A stretch of DNA of 64,000 bases from Notospermus geniculatus (Eukaryota > Nemertea > Pilidiophora > Heteronemertea > Lineidae). The notes under the pieces are model-generated. The model saw only the letters and a program-made list of their open reading frames with translations, was not told the DNA's origin and ran no database searches. The position numbers and the translations under genes were made by a program. Positions 40,259 through 52,620 of the stretch are shown one piece after another; within the stretch, counting starts at the first letter, position 1, and each line of letters opens with the position of its first letter. The DNA is taken from contig NMRB01000308.1 in the NCBI GenBank assembly GCA_002633025.1, positions 134,322-198,321 of the forward strand, written 5' to 3'.

Positions 40259-41212
40259 TTCCTTGAGTCTTTGTGAGAGTAAAACCAAATCATTCGACTC
40301 GATCTCAGCAGCCCATCCCAGATGGAACACGCCAACTATCACCTTCCTCTACATCTGACAGGCAAACATCGTAGATCACGAACCCATCATACCAATTCCC
40401 AATCCCCCATTAGCGATCACGACAAACATTGACAAGGGAAATAGTTGCAGGACGGAACACGCCAACTTCATATTTCCGCCCTGTCAACTAAGGTTAGTGG
40501 CGCAGTTTCTTGTTTCCTGATCTCTAAGGTGACTTCCCTTAGAGTGACATAATGGCTTGGCTAAAGAGGTGGCCTTCCTTGGAAGCATCTTAAACACCAT
40601 GGTTGTACATCATCTTCAACAGTAACAGAGGATCAAAGGTGCCTTTCTTGATGTACGATGAGCATCCCTTAAAGACCACAACCTGAAACAGCCCCCGGTT
40701 TATTGGAAAAGGCATCAGTTGCCAAGGTGATCAAGAGTTCCAAATACCAAAGACACCATGGATTCTTCAAAGAAACTATTTTATGGAAATTGCTTTTAAC
40801 TTTTCAGGGCCCATTAGGAGAGGGAGCATTTCCGCTTGAAATGGACAGGTCGGGTTCAAGGTATGAAAACTCACTGCCCATCTTCATCAGTGAGGGATCA
40901 GGCACTGCTGCAGCAACTTCCTCTCTCTGTCTTCTCCAAGGGTTGTGTAATTGACAACTTAAGAGTTGGTAACAAGGAGTCTAGACTGAAATCGACATGG
41001 GGATCTAAAAGGCGCTATTCCACGTGGATTTTCTTGTGTGATTTGGCTCCAATTGGGCAATTCTCCATTCACCACTGAGACCAATGGCACAAAATGCCCT
41101 TAGTGTTCTATGGTTGAATTGCCCATGAACAGCCAACTGGCACAAAAACTGGTGTGGAGCACACGGCACCTTCAGGGAAGAGATTAGAAAGAGAGTGGTG
41201 CCATCCAAGCTG

Positions 41213-41272
41213 TCAGGTTGGCATAGTGGAAATGCTGCTGACTGCCACCATTGAGGGTCCATGGTTGGATTA
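41213..41272 (+). mobile_element. tRNA-derived SINE fragment
   Basis: TTGGCATAGTGGAAATGCTG (A-box-like) and CCATGGTTGGATTAGGCC (B-box-like) lie at tRNA spacing, without acceptor pairing. Confidence 0.35.
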
Positions 41273-42164
41273 GGCCTGTTTGAGTTTCAGAGAGTTGAGG
41301 AGGCCAAACATAGGAGACTGAATTTGAAGGACACCAAGAGCGAAACCAAGAGCTGGATAATTACCATCTGATTACTCTATGTACAAACCGTTTCTGAAAA
41401 GCCTACTTCCAAGAATCAGGAAAAGGTCGAACAAAACCAATCATGCTCTCCATCCACTTCACTGAATGATATTCCACTCGAGAAATCCAGGTTTCTGAAG
41501 TGTTCCAAGGCAAACGTTGCCAGCCTGCGACTTCATTCGAACTTTCGGTGCAGACGAGCAATAACACTGAAATTCCAATACAGAGCAGACGTTACCTCAT
41601 AAATCCAGTCAGCTGATAAGCAGGGATCCAAAAATTCTCTGGGAATCAAGCACTAGATTCTCAGTTCAATGCACGACAGCTTCAAATATAAACACACTGC
41701 CACTCCGCCTGGTAGCGGAGGTGGAAATCACTCCAGCATTTTCAAGAACTTTGCACATGCCTGCTGACACCATTCCTGCAACCAATATAAACAAACCTGT
41801 TACAACAATTTATGGCAGGGCCTAATACTTCATAAACAGACCACGTAATATCGCAATATCGCACAACCGAAATGAAATACTGATACCCAGGTTGCCAGCG
41901 CCAAATTGGCAGGTTCGCCAGTTGTTCTGCTGAAATCTATATTGGCTGAATATATTATCAGGCAATAATTCATTGCATTTTATGTGGAGTCAGGTATTCT
42001 ATGTAAATGTGCAGAAATTGCTAAATGCGCACTTCAATTAAATACATAAAGACATGTTTTATGAGTTGTTGTGTTTTGTAACTACCATTGGGTTCATGGT
42101 GGCGACAAGGTGCAAAAATTAACCCACTATGTGCTAAAACACTTCATTACTCCACAGTAGAACT

Positions 42165-42335
42165 GGCCTCAGGAGAACCTCTGCTTTTCAGGACACTGTC
42201 CATTAAGGACACCAAACTTCCATCCAGATTTGGTCATTTCTTTCATTTTGACCTTTGTATTTGTATAGACACCTTTTAATATAGGCCAGGACGCCATCTA
42301 TCAGTCCCGCAGGTCCTAGAGAGGTTCAACTGTTT
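42165..42335. mobile_element. pogo/Tigger-like non-autonomous element
   Basis: CATTAAGGACACCAAACTTC, TTCATTTTGACCTTTGTA, and a closing GTCCTAGAGAGGTTCAACTG, together resembling both ends of a short element. Confidence 0.5.
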
Positions 42336-43569
42336 TCCCACCTGACCTGAGGTGGACCAATCAAAACGCTTGTAACATAATGGCCTTAACTGCGATGGAT
42401 GCGGCTGAAAATAGGCTCAATATCTTCCTCACCAAAATAAGCTTACAGGATACAGCAAAAGGGTTTGCAATTTCTCGGGTAATGGCTGCCTATGATCATG
42501 ACCAATTTGCCTCGCTTTGGTCGCTTAAAATTCAATAACCCCTTCTGGGATGTGCTGTTAATGCGATAACAATGATTGTGAGAGAAAGGTATTGGATAGC
42601 GCCCCCTGGGGACGCAATGATTTCCGATCAGAACAACAGAGTCTGATGCCAACTGCATCAAACTTTCGGTTATTGTTTCTTCAGCAGGCAATCACCAACA
42701 CCAGAATGCGATTATTGGATTTCAAACGTTGCTGCTGTGCGCAATATCCGTTTTGCGCTCAGTAGCACTCAGTGCTAAGATGTCAGAGTGGTGCAGTGTA
42801 AACTGAAACGACTGACACTTCTGAGGTTCCAAGCTGGATCCCCAGTCAGGCCCACTCTCCATGTGAAAACAACCGTGTCTTTTGACAGTTTTTTCAGGCA
42901 GTCAGGGCACTCCGGCTCCCCCTGCTGGTCATTAATTTGTCCAATATCATTGTGGAGCCAACAGCACCATATTTGGTGATCAGCTATCGTTCCAATATTC
43001 ATAAATAGGTCACCAACTACTGTCTAAAGGACTACACATGTCTCAAAGGTCTTTCCAATCCTGTCAAGTTCAAAGGGTTAATATCTTCATTATTTCTCTG
43101 AGCCCATCGCATAAATCCACCCCATCCTGAATAGCATCATAAGCGTGTCTTCTTCCCAATCAATATTCTTCAGAAATCATTGCAAAATCCATAATCGGCT
43201 GACATACATCTCAACTCAGTAGGGCAAGGCTGCTCATACATTATGTGTGGAGTAATGTACAGTCCCACAGGTCAAGTGTCTACAGGGTGGAACTCATCTG
43301 GTACAGATATTGAAAGTCTTATAAAGGGTTCGGTTCTTGCTTTATCTTTGTAGAAGGATCCACTTCATCAGGCGCCGATGTCGAGCGACTGAATGATCAC
43401 AAATACATCGTGTGGCCGCCTGGCAACTGGGCTCATCTTGAGTTCGATTGATTCATTCCCTCAAGGGATATGAACACACAGTCAGCTATTTCATGTTGGT
43501 TGGCGAAGATTTTGTTTAGACATCTCAGCTACAGGCCGGCCCATAAAAATGTTGCTGGAATATGATCAT

Positions 43570-43828
43570 AGGCTGCAGTGCAAGGTTGCGGTCAAGGTCG
43601 AGGTCAGTGTCTGGTCAAGGTCAAATCAGTGTCCGGTCAAGGTTGAGGTCAGTGTCTGGTCAAGGTCGAGGTCAGTGTATGTCAAGGCCGAGTCCAGTCC
43701 AGTGTCCGGTCAAGGTTGAGGTCAGTGTCTGGTCAAGGTCAGTGTCTGGTCAAGGTCGAGGTCAGTGTATGTCAAGGCCGAGTCCAGTCCAGTGTCCGGT
43801 CAAGGTTGAGGTCAGTGTCTGGTCAAGG
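43570..43828. repeat. Minisatellite, GGTCAAGGTCGAGGTCAGTGTCT units
   Basis: About 12 units or half-units of 18-24 bp (GGTCAAGGTYGAGGTCAGTG), partly as a duplicated 100-bp block. It runs into the assembly gap, so its true length is unknown. Confidence 0.9.
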
Positions 43829-44140
43829 NNNNNNNNNNNNNNNNNNNNNNNNNNNNNNNNNNNNNNNNNNNNNNNNNNNNNNNNNNNNNNNNNNNNNNNN
43901 NNNNNNNNNNNNNNNNNNNNNNNNNNNNNNNNNNNNNNNNNNNNNNNNNNNNNNNNNNNNNNNNNNNNNNNNNNNNNNNNNNNNNNNNNNNNNNNNNNNN
44001 NNNNNNNNNNNNNNNNNNNNNNNNNNNNNNNNNNNNNNNNNNNNNNNNNNNNNNNNNNNNNNNNNNNNNNNNNNNNNNNNNNNNNNNNNNNNNNNNNNNN
44101 NNNNNNNNNNNNNNNNNNNNNNNNNNNNNNNNNNNNNNNN
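43829..44140. other. Assembly gap, 312 N
   Basis: The gap separates the GGTCAAGG minisatellite from the middle of a GACGGAC-tailed element, whose left part is presumably hidden here. Confidence 1.
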
Positions 44141-44405
44141 GTCAAACCAAAAACCCGTTAAATATGTTATGTATCCTAATTAGATACACCTATGATAAAA
44201 ATTTGGAGATGATCCAGTCATTAGTTAAGGAGTTATTGCACTTTTTGTGTTTTTGGTTTTGGCCACCTGGAGGCCAAGCCAAGAATCGAATCGGACTGAA
44301 ACTTGGTGTCATAGGTCATCTGACCTAGGGGTATATATGTACCAAGTTTCAGATCAATAGCTCCAGCGGTTACGAAACGTGCCCTGCTAACGGACGACGA
44401 CGACG
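44141..44405. mobile_element. Dispersed element with GACGGAC tail, copy 2 (partial)
   Basis: Collinear with 39437-39705: AACCCGTTAAATATGTTATG, CCACCTGGAGGCC, ACCAAGTTTCAGATCAATAG, then GACGACGACGG. The left part is lost in the gap. Confidence 0.8.
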
Positions 44406-44429
44406 GACGTAGTGAACTTTTGGCTGTTG

Positions 44430-44600
44430 TGCATCAATCGTCTTGTGCACCGATTTTCTTGTGCACCTGTGAGGCCTTGTGCACCTTTACTTGTGCGCCT
44501 GTGAGGCCTTGTGCACCAAAAAAGTCACCTTGTGCATCAAAAAGTTGCCTTGTGGATCAAAAAGTGTCTTGCCTTGTGGATCAAAACAGACCCGGAGGAC
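44430..44600. repeat. Minisatellite, CTTGTGCACCTGTGAGGC units
   Basis: Units of 20-28 bp built on CCTTGTGCACC, degenerating into CCTTGTGGATCAAAAAG. Confidence 0.8.
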
Positions 44601-44764
44601 AAATTTTCGATGGATAGTTTATGCCTGTGCACCCACTTTCGAGACATGAATCAGAAGGCCCTCTAGTAGTTGTTTCTGATAGCCATTTTGTGCACCTGGA
44701 CGCACAAGGAAAAATTGAATCAGAATGACCTCTCGTAGGGCAAAATCGATGCACAACCACCTCG

Positions 44765-44852
44765 TGTTAAACACGGACGACGACAACGACGACGGACGAC
44801 GACGGACGACGGACGCTGACTGACGACTATAGCTCACGGGTGAGCTAACAAG
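44765..44852. mobile_element. Second GACGGAC tail with AGCTCACGGGTGAGCTAA end
   Basis: ACGGACGACGACAACGACGA followed by the palindromic end of the dispersed family. It shows either a separate copy or copy 2 interrupted by the minisatellite at 44430-44600. Confidence 0.65.
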
Positions 44853-46580
44853 CCTGTCCACCAAAGATCAGAGGTCTTTAGACATGGCGAGTTTTCTGAT
44901 CCTGAGCCTCGCTCACAAAACATCTTGCGACATCCTCGCCGGGGTATTTGAACGGTAACAGAAGATTCGGGGCTGGAGAATGTAAATACAAAGCAGAGCA
45001 TCTGGGAGTAAAGTGAGGCCATCCATCGCCCAAACCTGATTACGTACCAACGCGGAATTATTCCAAGTCACGGATTACAATAATAAAGCAGACGGTGAGT
45101 TTGAGGGGAGAAGATTTGGAGCCATCGGACGAGACATGAATCTCAATCAGGTTGGATGCAGTTATCACTGACAAACAGCCAAATGAAATGAACATGGACG
45201 AACACAGCAATGTACATTCGTTGGAAATTGCATTACATCGCAGTAATGTTGACCGATGCATCCATTATCAACTTACTTAACTCTTTAAACCCTAGACACG
45301 GGATATCACGTAATTTTAACTGCTTTCACCATGCCCGTCCCGAGTTATCACGAGACAGGCAGAAATCATTTTTAACTGACTCCTAATGATTGCAAGAATG
45401 ACTGCACACCATCGTTTTTTCACAAACTAAAATCTCACAGGATCATTAACCATCAAATTGAATTCTTTTCCAGCATTATTGATGGTAATTGATTGAGTTG
45501 TGCATGACATCTTGAACAGAGTGGGCCATTCCCAAAATCACCCAGGTGCAACCAATCACGTTCGAAAAATTGTCTATGTCGGTTGACAGCAGGGGGAGTG
45601 TTGTGCCTTCAGACATTGCTGAAAGCCAAGGACAGGAGCTACATGTAACAGTCACTCCAACCTCCAACAAGCAAGCCAGGGCATGCACACTCCGCCAAGA
45701 ATTCGCTCAGCAAGTCATTCCGTCCCTCTCCACATCGATTCAGTGATATCAGCAAGGAAATGATATTTACATAAACCCGGGAGAAAAAATTTACCAATCG
45801 CTAGTCTTCAATCAGGCAGAGGAGATCAATACTAGAGTCGGTGAAGACGACGTACTGCAGAGACGGACAAAACGTGGCCAGTCAGGCAAATATGATTTAT
45901 AGGACAAACCTATGATTAGCGAGGAATGTTTTTCACTGCAGCTTCAATCTGCAGTGGTTCGAGATGCGTAGGAAGGCACCAGATTCTCCTGTTCAGGATG
46001 AATATTTTTAGTAATAGTGGGTGCAGTAATAGTGGGTGCCCAAAGAGCTTCTCCAATAGCCGAACCAGCAGTGGCAATATTAACGTGACGGCAAATTCTA
46101 ATTCAAGACACTCCGATTAGATTGATTGATGGATAACGAACCGTTCATTAATAACCATAACGATGAATCCATTTTTCACCACATTCAATTAGCTATGGAT
46201 CATCGTCTGATCTCTGCTGTGCTCGGTCAACGAACTATTCGATTAAACGAGGCACAATGCTTGATTATGCATTCTGCCGAGGCTGAGTAGACGCTCTCAC
46301 GATGTTAACATGACCTATCAGGATCCTGAGACAATAGTTGCTAAGACATAAGAAAGCAATCGATATTGTTGTGAGGAGAAAAACAGAGTCTGGGCGTTTG
46401 CTTCGGCATGCTGTCAGAGCGCTAAGACCTGCAGTGATGTAGCTGGTTCCGGTCGCTCTAAGGTTTCAATTTTGAACCTCTCTGGGTTGAGACCATGGGC
46501 AGTTGTTCTGTGACAAGTACAGGGTAGTATGGATCAGATACGCTGACAACCAATGAGAAAATCTCAATAGATTTGTGCAG
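44853..46580. other. No feature recognised
   Basis: Unique-looking AT-moderate sequence. Short ORFs on both strands lack splice context or family motifs. A repeated AATAGTGGGTGC at about 46012-46040 is the only local repeat seen. Confidence 0.5.
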
Positions 46581-46587
46581 AAATGAC

Positions 46588-46695
46588 AGATGAAACCTCT
46601 CTATTAAGGATACCAAGGTTTAGCCCTGAATAAGCAATCTGTTTCATGATGACCTCTGTAATCAGAATACCTCGAAATTAAGGACAGCTGTCAGG
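46588..46695. mobile_element. pogo/Tigger-like terminal sequence
   Basis: GAAACCTCTCTATTAAGGAT, then GACCTCTGTAATCAGAATAC and CGAAATTAAGGACAGC. Confidence 0.5.
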
Positions 46696-47911
46696 GACGG
46701 ATCCAGAATTTCGGGAAAGAGGGGGCGCACTGTGCTAGAAACATTGAAATCTGCGATGAATTTCAATGATTTGCTCCAAATTTCAGAATTTCACAGTCGA
46801 TTTTAAAGATTTTTTGGCTGAAAGGGTGTGTGTGTGGCGGGTGCGCTTGGATCCGCGCCTGGCTGTCAATTTTCAAAGTGTCCTGAATTGAGAGTGTTTA
46901 TGCAAATCAGCATTGACGAAATAAAACACCAACAGAATCACCAATAAACATGAAATCGGTTTCACCATAAGAATAAGAGCACCAATGAAATATCCAAATT
47001 GAACTAGATCCAAGGAATCATCACGTCAAGAACTCACACTCCAAATACCTGAAATGTGTTTAGAAGACGAGTATGATTGAAGGTAAAACACATCAACTTT
47101 CACAAAGAATGTCAATGGAAAAGCATAGAAATTCCATGTTCTTGGACACCAAAAGCTGTCTTCTTGTCGGAAACCATCCAAGTCATCACATATTGGCAGG
47201 ACAGAAACCACAGCATCGCCATCTATGACTCAAATCATACATTAAGAGCTTGTGATAGCAGGACTTGGATGATAGAGACTGTATCCGAAGGTATTGTATT
47301 GTTCATCAGCGTTTGAGTGGGCTGTATAGATGGCATTGCATTCTCCAGAAGCATGCAAGGAATATCAGTTGGAACATGTAAGAAGTTTTATTGCTTCGGC
47401 AAATATATGGCCTCATTCCTTAAATTGAACCATCCCAACAGGAGTTAAAATCTCAGTAAATCACGCAATCAGATCTGCTATTTGCAGCAGACTTATGGAA
47501 ACTTCAATTACCTCCATGAAATGAGCAATTATTCGCTTCAATTGACATTAATTTTACGACTTTTAACAATTGAATATGACGGGCCCAGTGAAACTGACAG
47601 TGAATTAAATCTGGCACATTTTTCACCAGTGTTTTATGATTTGTATTTAATGCCTTAATTCGGGATGGTGGGACCTAAAAGGACCCTAACCAAGATTTCT
47701 GGTCTTGAATGGTGTTGAAAGCAAACTCTAACTGATCGGTGCTTGTCAGTACTGTTCTCCAAAGGTAAAAGACAGTATCACCAGTAGGGGTGCAATTCAT
47801 TGAGGTAAGAGCAATTCTCTGTGCTACAGTGCACTTGGTAGTAGAAGATACAGCCTTTACGTAAATCAACGATATTCCCACTGATTATTGATGCCTTTTA
47901 CCACTATAGAT

Positions 47912-48036
47912 GTGTACCGAATTTTGCGACCCATGTTTGCACGAGTGACGTGACGTCGTAGTGCATCCAACACATGCTGATGCATTGCAACGTCATGACG
48001 CTGTGTAAACATGGTCCGCAATTTATGGTAAATAAC
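47912..48036. mobile_element. Foldback MITE
   Basis: The left arm ACCGAATTTTGCGACCCATG, TTTGCACGAGTGACGTGACGT pairs with a right arm ending AACATGGTCCGCAATTTATG. The middle is GCATCCAACACATGCTGATGC. Confidence 0.7.
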
Positions 48037-48319
48037 TATAGTGGGAAGGACAACGGAAAGGGTTTAGGGATTAGACCTTGGCTGGGTATAATGCCAAGAG
48101 AGATACAGCCTACATAGTGCTGGAGTTTAAGAGTTCTGCAACAGCAGGTGAAATTCAATGACATTTATGATCTCATTATTCATGTGATAAATCATAAATG
48201 GCATTCCTCAAGCAGACATGATCATCGATCGGGCGATATCGACGTCTCGTATCTTACAACCAAGACATCAATAAGTTCAATAAGTATGATGGCAAAGAGG
48301 AGTTGTACTTTTGGACCAT

Positions 48320-48430
48320 TCCAAGAAATCTGACTTCATTCTGACTGAAATCTGACTTCATTCTGACCAAAATCTGAGTGCAGTCTGACCAAAGTCTGAC
48401 TTCATTATGAACAAAATCAGACTTTCTTTG
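48320..48430. repeat. Tandem repeat, AATCTGACTTCATTCTGACC units
   Basis: About six units of 16-22 bp. Confidence 0.85.
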
Positions 48431-49613
48431 GACCGGAATCAACTTTCTATTCCACCAGACTCACAAGCCTTACTGCTGACCACCGAAGTGGAAGAGACAG
48501 CCACAAACTCATGAAATATTTAACTGAGGCTTGTTTCCACCAGCCGTTTCTCGTGCTTACCGGCCGTTGTCCATGGTTGCAATGTCTGTCAGCTCTTGAC
48601 CTGTGGCATTGCTAGGAAGAAGGAATCGCGCCTGGAAACCAAGCAGTTAAGTATGGAAAACCATGAAAATAGGCCTTGTATCTGAACTTCTGTGATGTTT
48701 TTCTTTGCATAATCAGTCAGATGACCTGTCACAGCAACACTGGATGGGCTTTCATCCTGCCAGACTGGACGGTCCCACCGTCCACCCACATAGACAGAAA
48801 AGACGTCCCGTCGTCTATCTTAATCGATTTCCCATTTCCAACAAGAGTATTGACTTGTCTCTCCATCTCCGCTGGAGATAATACCATCACGGAGGAGACG
48901 AAGATATAGAATATCACTTATTGTCGGGAGGGACGACAAACGGATGAGCCTTGCTCGAGAAGATAATAGGCACGACATCGGGCGACAAAGAAACGACTCA
49001 GAATCTATAACGATGATCGTGTCTTATAATGAGTTTCGAGGGGACTGTCTGCCTTGTAGACTGGTGACTTAACCCACTTTGGGGCAAAAATAGACACTAC
49101 TATTGCATGCGGAACTGTGAGAGGCAATCAACTGCAATGACCTTGACCTCATTGAGGATAGGTTCAAGGTCGAGTTTCATGATAACTGTAGCCTTGACCT
49201 ATTTACTAGTCAGGGTTAGGGTATTCACACATTTCGGTTGGCACCCAGCATCATACAGAGGACCAGCACAAAGGGCCATGTCAGCTCTCGTAGGAAAGCA
49301 TATGAAACATCGAATTGTGACAATCACACACACAATACGGCAATGGTATGAGTCACCTATCTTTGAAACCGAAAACAAAACAGTACTTACCTGACGTCAC
49401 AAAAAAGGGGAAATATGAAGAGAAAAACAAGAGAAAATGGGTTAATATATAGCTAAACAATCTGAGAGTGCAGTCAAGCAGTGGTTAAGCATCAAACTTG
49501 TGTCCAACTTGTGTTCTATCCTCATTTGAACTACTGCTACTACTACCACCTTGTACTCTTAACTGATAAGAATCATCTTGAACAGGGTCTTGTATAGATC
49601 CCCAGGAAGGCAT

Positions 49614-49711
49614 CCTGAAGAAATCAGGTCCTAGCATCACTCCCAAGCTTGTGTGCATGATTGAGTGTGCGAGCTCGGGAGCCATGCTCAGAGGACCTGA
49701 TTTCTTCAGGC
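49614..49711. other. Perfect 19-bp inverted repeat, 60-nt loop
   Basis: CCTGAAGAAATCAGGTCCT at 49614-49632 and its exact complement at 49693-49711. There is no tandem or MITE context; the surrounding minus-strand ORF (49485-49685) is not recognised. Confidence 0.75.
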
Positions 49712-50205
49712 AGGAAAATTTCTGGAAAGACGGGATACTTCTGATGATGTTCTCCAGTAACCTTGGTGCAGTGATGGCTCAGGGGCTGCAGGATTCATTA
49801 TCTCTTATACGTCCTTCTTTCTAAGTTCTTTGCCAACCCTCTTTCTTAATTAAGCACGAACCTACATGTAATTTGGTTTACGCTGATACATGCTCCTAGT
49901 CTCGGAGAAAATCATCACTATATCTCACACGATCATTGCCAAGTCCCGGTGTTCCTGACAGAATGTTCCCTGGCAAAAAAAGTAAGCAGGTGATCACCGT
50001 ACCCTGAGCGGATTAGGCATGATTGGGCTGTCGAGATGAAAATAGCCCAAGGTAAGTAGCCACAGGGTTGATGACTGTAACGAACCGTGTCAGTGATTAG
50101 GAAGATGTTTGGGTTGGGGGCAAATAAGACAGCAAGTACGTTGTATATGTGGGACCTCATTTCAAGGACATATGGGAATGACAAATGCTGTCCTTGACTG
50201 AGAAG

Positions 50206-50315
50206 TGTCCTGATTGCAGAGGTCAACATGAATAGGAATGACCAGTTTGGGACTGAACTTTGGTGTCCTTCAAAGAGGAGTCAGTCCACCTGGTAGGGAC
50301 GTCCACCGGTGTAAG
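50206..50315. mobile_element. pogo/Tigger-like terminal sequence
   Basis: AAGTGTCCTGATTGCAGAGG, CTGAACTTTGGTGTCCTTC, AAAGAGGAG and CCACCTGGTAGGGACGTCC. Confidence 0.45.
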
Positions 50316-50379
50316 CTCCTCTGTTGTTAGATCACTGCTTTGACATGACCAATAAGCATGTAAAGAGAAGGTTCTTTGG

Positions 50380-50440
50380 AGAATCGAACCCACAACCTAT
50401 TGCATCTGGCACTCTCACCACTTATGAGGTCGTGAATTCG
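50380..50440 (-). mobile_element. tRNA-derived SINE fragment
   Basis: The minus strand reads TAAGTGGTGAGAGTGCCAG and TGTGGGTTCGATTCTCC, A- and B-box-like. Confidence 0.35.
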
Positions 50441-51027
50441 ATTCTTGCAGGAACTGCTTCTGACAAGAACCAAATATCATTCTGTTATAGTCTGTTCATG
50501 GGAGAAAAGAACTTTGAGTGGCAAACCAAGATGTAGTACCTTTGCAGCCACTTCAGACAGCACCTGAACTGGTACAAGCCAAGGAAGACAACATAACCAG
50601 CAGGTGGCTGCTGATGACCCAACAGGAGCAATATGCTAGTCATTTTTCTGAAGGTAGGAGAACACAATGTCATCTGAGAATTGCAGCACACGAATCAAGC
50701 CACAGGCGTCGGAGCAGAAATCTAATTTGATGAAGCGTGGCACATCTTTTATGGAAAACACCTTAATCGTTATGCAGCAGGAAAATTAACGACTCGACGA
50801 TTTTGAGATGATGAATGGCTCGCAGCGGGAGGACTTTTAAACCTGGTTTCAACACTGCCTGCATCCAGAAGTCAACATTTGAATGCTACTGAGGCAAGAC
50901 TGCTGGGAGAACTTTTATGTTGTGGCTGAGAGTCAAGCTGGTGTCAAAGAATCGTGTTGCTGCGGCTGCCTGTGCAAGCAGCAGCAGCAGCAGTGGCAAG
51001 CGGTCAATCAACCCAACCATGTACACT

Positions 51028-51085
51028 GGAACCTCTCAAAGACATGTCCTCCTGGTAGAGGCGTCAGCTTAGGAAGGTGAGACTG
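51028..51085. mobile_element. pogo/Tigger-like terminal sequence
   Basis: TACACTGGAACCTCTCAAAG then GTCCTCCTGGTAGAGGCGTC. Confidence 0.45.
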
Positions 51086-51319
51086 TGAGAATCAACATCA
51101 GGCGTGACTTTGCCATGGATGCAAATCTCTCCAGCCCATAAACACTGCTTGCCATCACTTCTGGCAATATCATTTTGCCAACCCCATAAAAATTCTTCAC
51201 GCGTTGGTGATTCCTGCCAAATCAAACTCGGAGGAGGAAATTCATCTCATGATATTGACTCGCAGCCTGTCAATACCAAGGACGCTCAAATGGTAACCTA
51301 GGATTCCCAGAATCGATCC

Positions 51320-51545
51320 AACAATGAATGCCCATTTGACAAGAATGATGGTATCAGTGACAGACAAGCTAAATAGCCAGACAGGGGTTCGTGCCAACCA
51401 ACTACTGGCCCAGTGAGATAGTGTGGTCTCGGCAACAGCGAGGTAAATAGCCAGACACAGGGATTCCTGTGCTCAGCAACTATTGGCTGAGTGAGATAGC
51501 AGTGTGGTCTCGCCAACAACTAGCTAAATAGCCAGACACAAAGGA
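51320..51545. repeat. Minisatellite, about 80-bp units
   Basis: Units contain TAAATAGCCAGACACAGGGA, GCAACTATTGGCTGAGTGAG and GTGTGGTCTCG. The array resumes at 51833-51875 after the foldback insertion. Confidence 0.85.
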
Positions 51546-51829
51546 CGTATTCGAATCCTCGTTCTTGACAACACTCGTGCTGACCCAGTTCATGTAGATG
51601 TTGACTCAACTCGAGAACTGCAGTCTCGAACGCCGAGAACGCAACCTGTGTCAGGCCAAGAACGTGTTCTTCTCAACCCTCCGCTGAGTGGGGAGTGAGA
51701 AGAACACGTTCTTGGCCCGACAAGGTTCGTGTTCTTGGCGTTCGAAACTGCCGTTTTTGAGTTGAGTCAACACTACATGAACTACGTCAGCACGAGTGTG
51801 GTCAAGAACGAGGATTCGAATACGTCCTC
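51543..51829. mobile_element. Large foldback element inserted in a minisatellite
   Basis: Arms of about 140 bp (outer word AGGACGTATTCGAATCCTCG, inner word CCAAGAACGTGTTCTTCTCA) face each other with a very short loop near CCGCTGAGTGG. Sibling minisatellite units without the insertion show the empty site (CCAGACACA|...|CAGATTCTTGTGGCCAGC). Confidence 0.9.
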
Positions 51830-52249
51830 AGATTCTTGTGGCCAGCAACTATTGGCTGAGTGAGACGTCTCCACCAACGGCTGGCATTCTCCAAGTACCA
51901 CAGATGTTCTCATCAGATGCTGAACCCATCAAACAGCCCTTCCCCCCAAACCAAACCCATCCTCCATCCGCCCCACGGGTACAATATCCTAGTCAGATGA
52001 ATACCCACCCACTTGGAATACATCAACTCAACACAAAATGTTCGTTCAGGTAACAGGAGACGCCAAAGGAGTTACGAGATTTCAACCTAGCAACCACAGG
52101 CTCCGTTGAGTTGGTTCTCAAGTTTGCAGCGACTGAACATCCCCTAAGGTTTTATTAGAACACAATATGATGATCCCAAATGATAGAGAGAGTAGAAACA
52201 CCTAATACGGATGGAAAATACGGCGAGGAGCAGACTAGGATGGTAGATC

Positions 52250-52620
52250 CCAGGCCTCGACCTAATGGACCAACTAGTGGAGGGTACATCTTTCCTTTGC
52301 CATGTCCCTTGCTAAGGATAGAGTGAGATACGGAGTAGAAGGATTATAGGCCCACAGATGGGAAATGTGGAGAGGAACAGTCCCAGATGCTGCGAGTTAG
52401 GATGACTGTACACCTCATCCTAACGCACCAACTACAGGAGGGTACCTCTTTCCCTTGCCTCGTCTCAAGCCAACAAGGCCTAAACTGTTAAATCAACTCT
52501 CCCAGATGCTGCAGGCAATGACCTAGGCCTCATCCTGATGGACCATCTATAGGAGGGTACCTCTTTCCCTTGCCTTGTCTCATGGTGAGAAGACCTAAAA
52601 CTGTTACATCAGCTCTGCCA
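52250..52620. repeat. Minisatellite, about 110-bp units
   Basis: Three to four diverged units with GGACCAACTAGTGGAGGGTA, CCTCTTTCCCTTGCC and CCCAGATGCTGC. Confidence 0.8.

Noticed and set aside
43562-44183. 199- and 155-codon ORFs
   Set aside because: Most of the length is N, and the rest is the GGTCAAGG minisatellite.
48589-48917. Minus-strand ORFs (KNITEVQIQGLFSW and others)
   Set aside because: Considered as an exon, but no acceptor/donor pair and no recognisable family.
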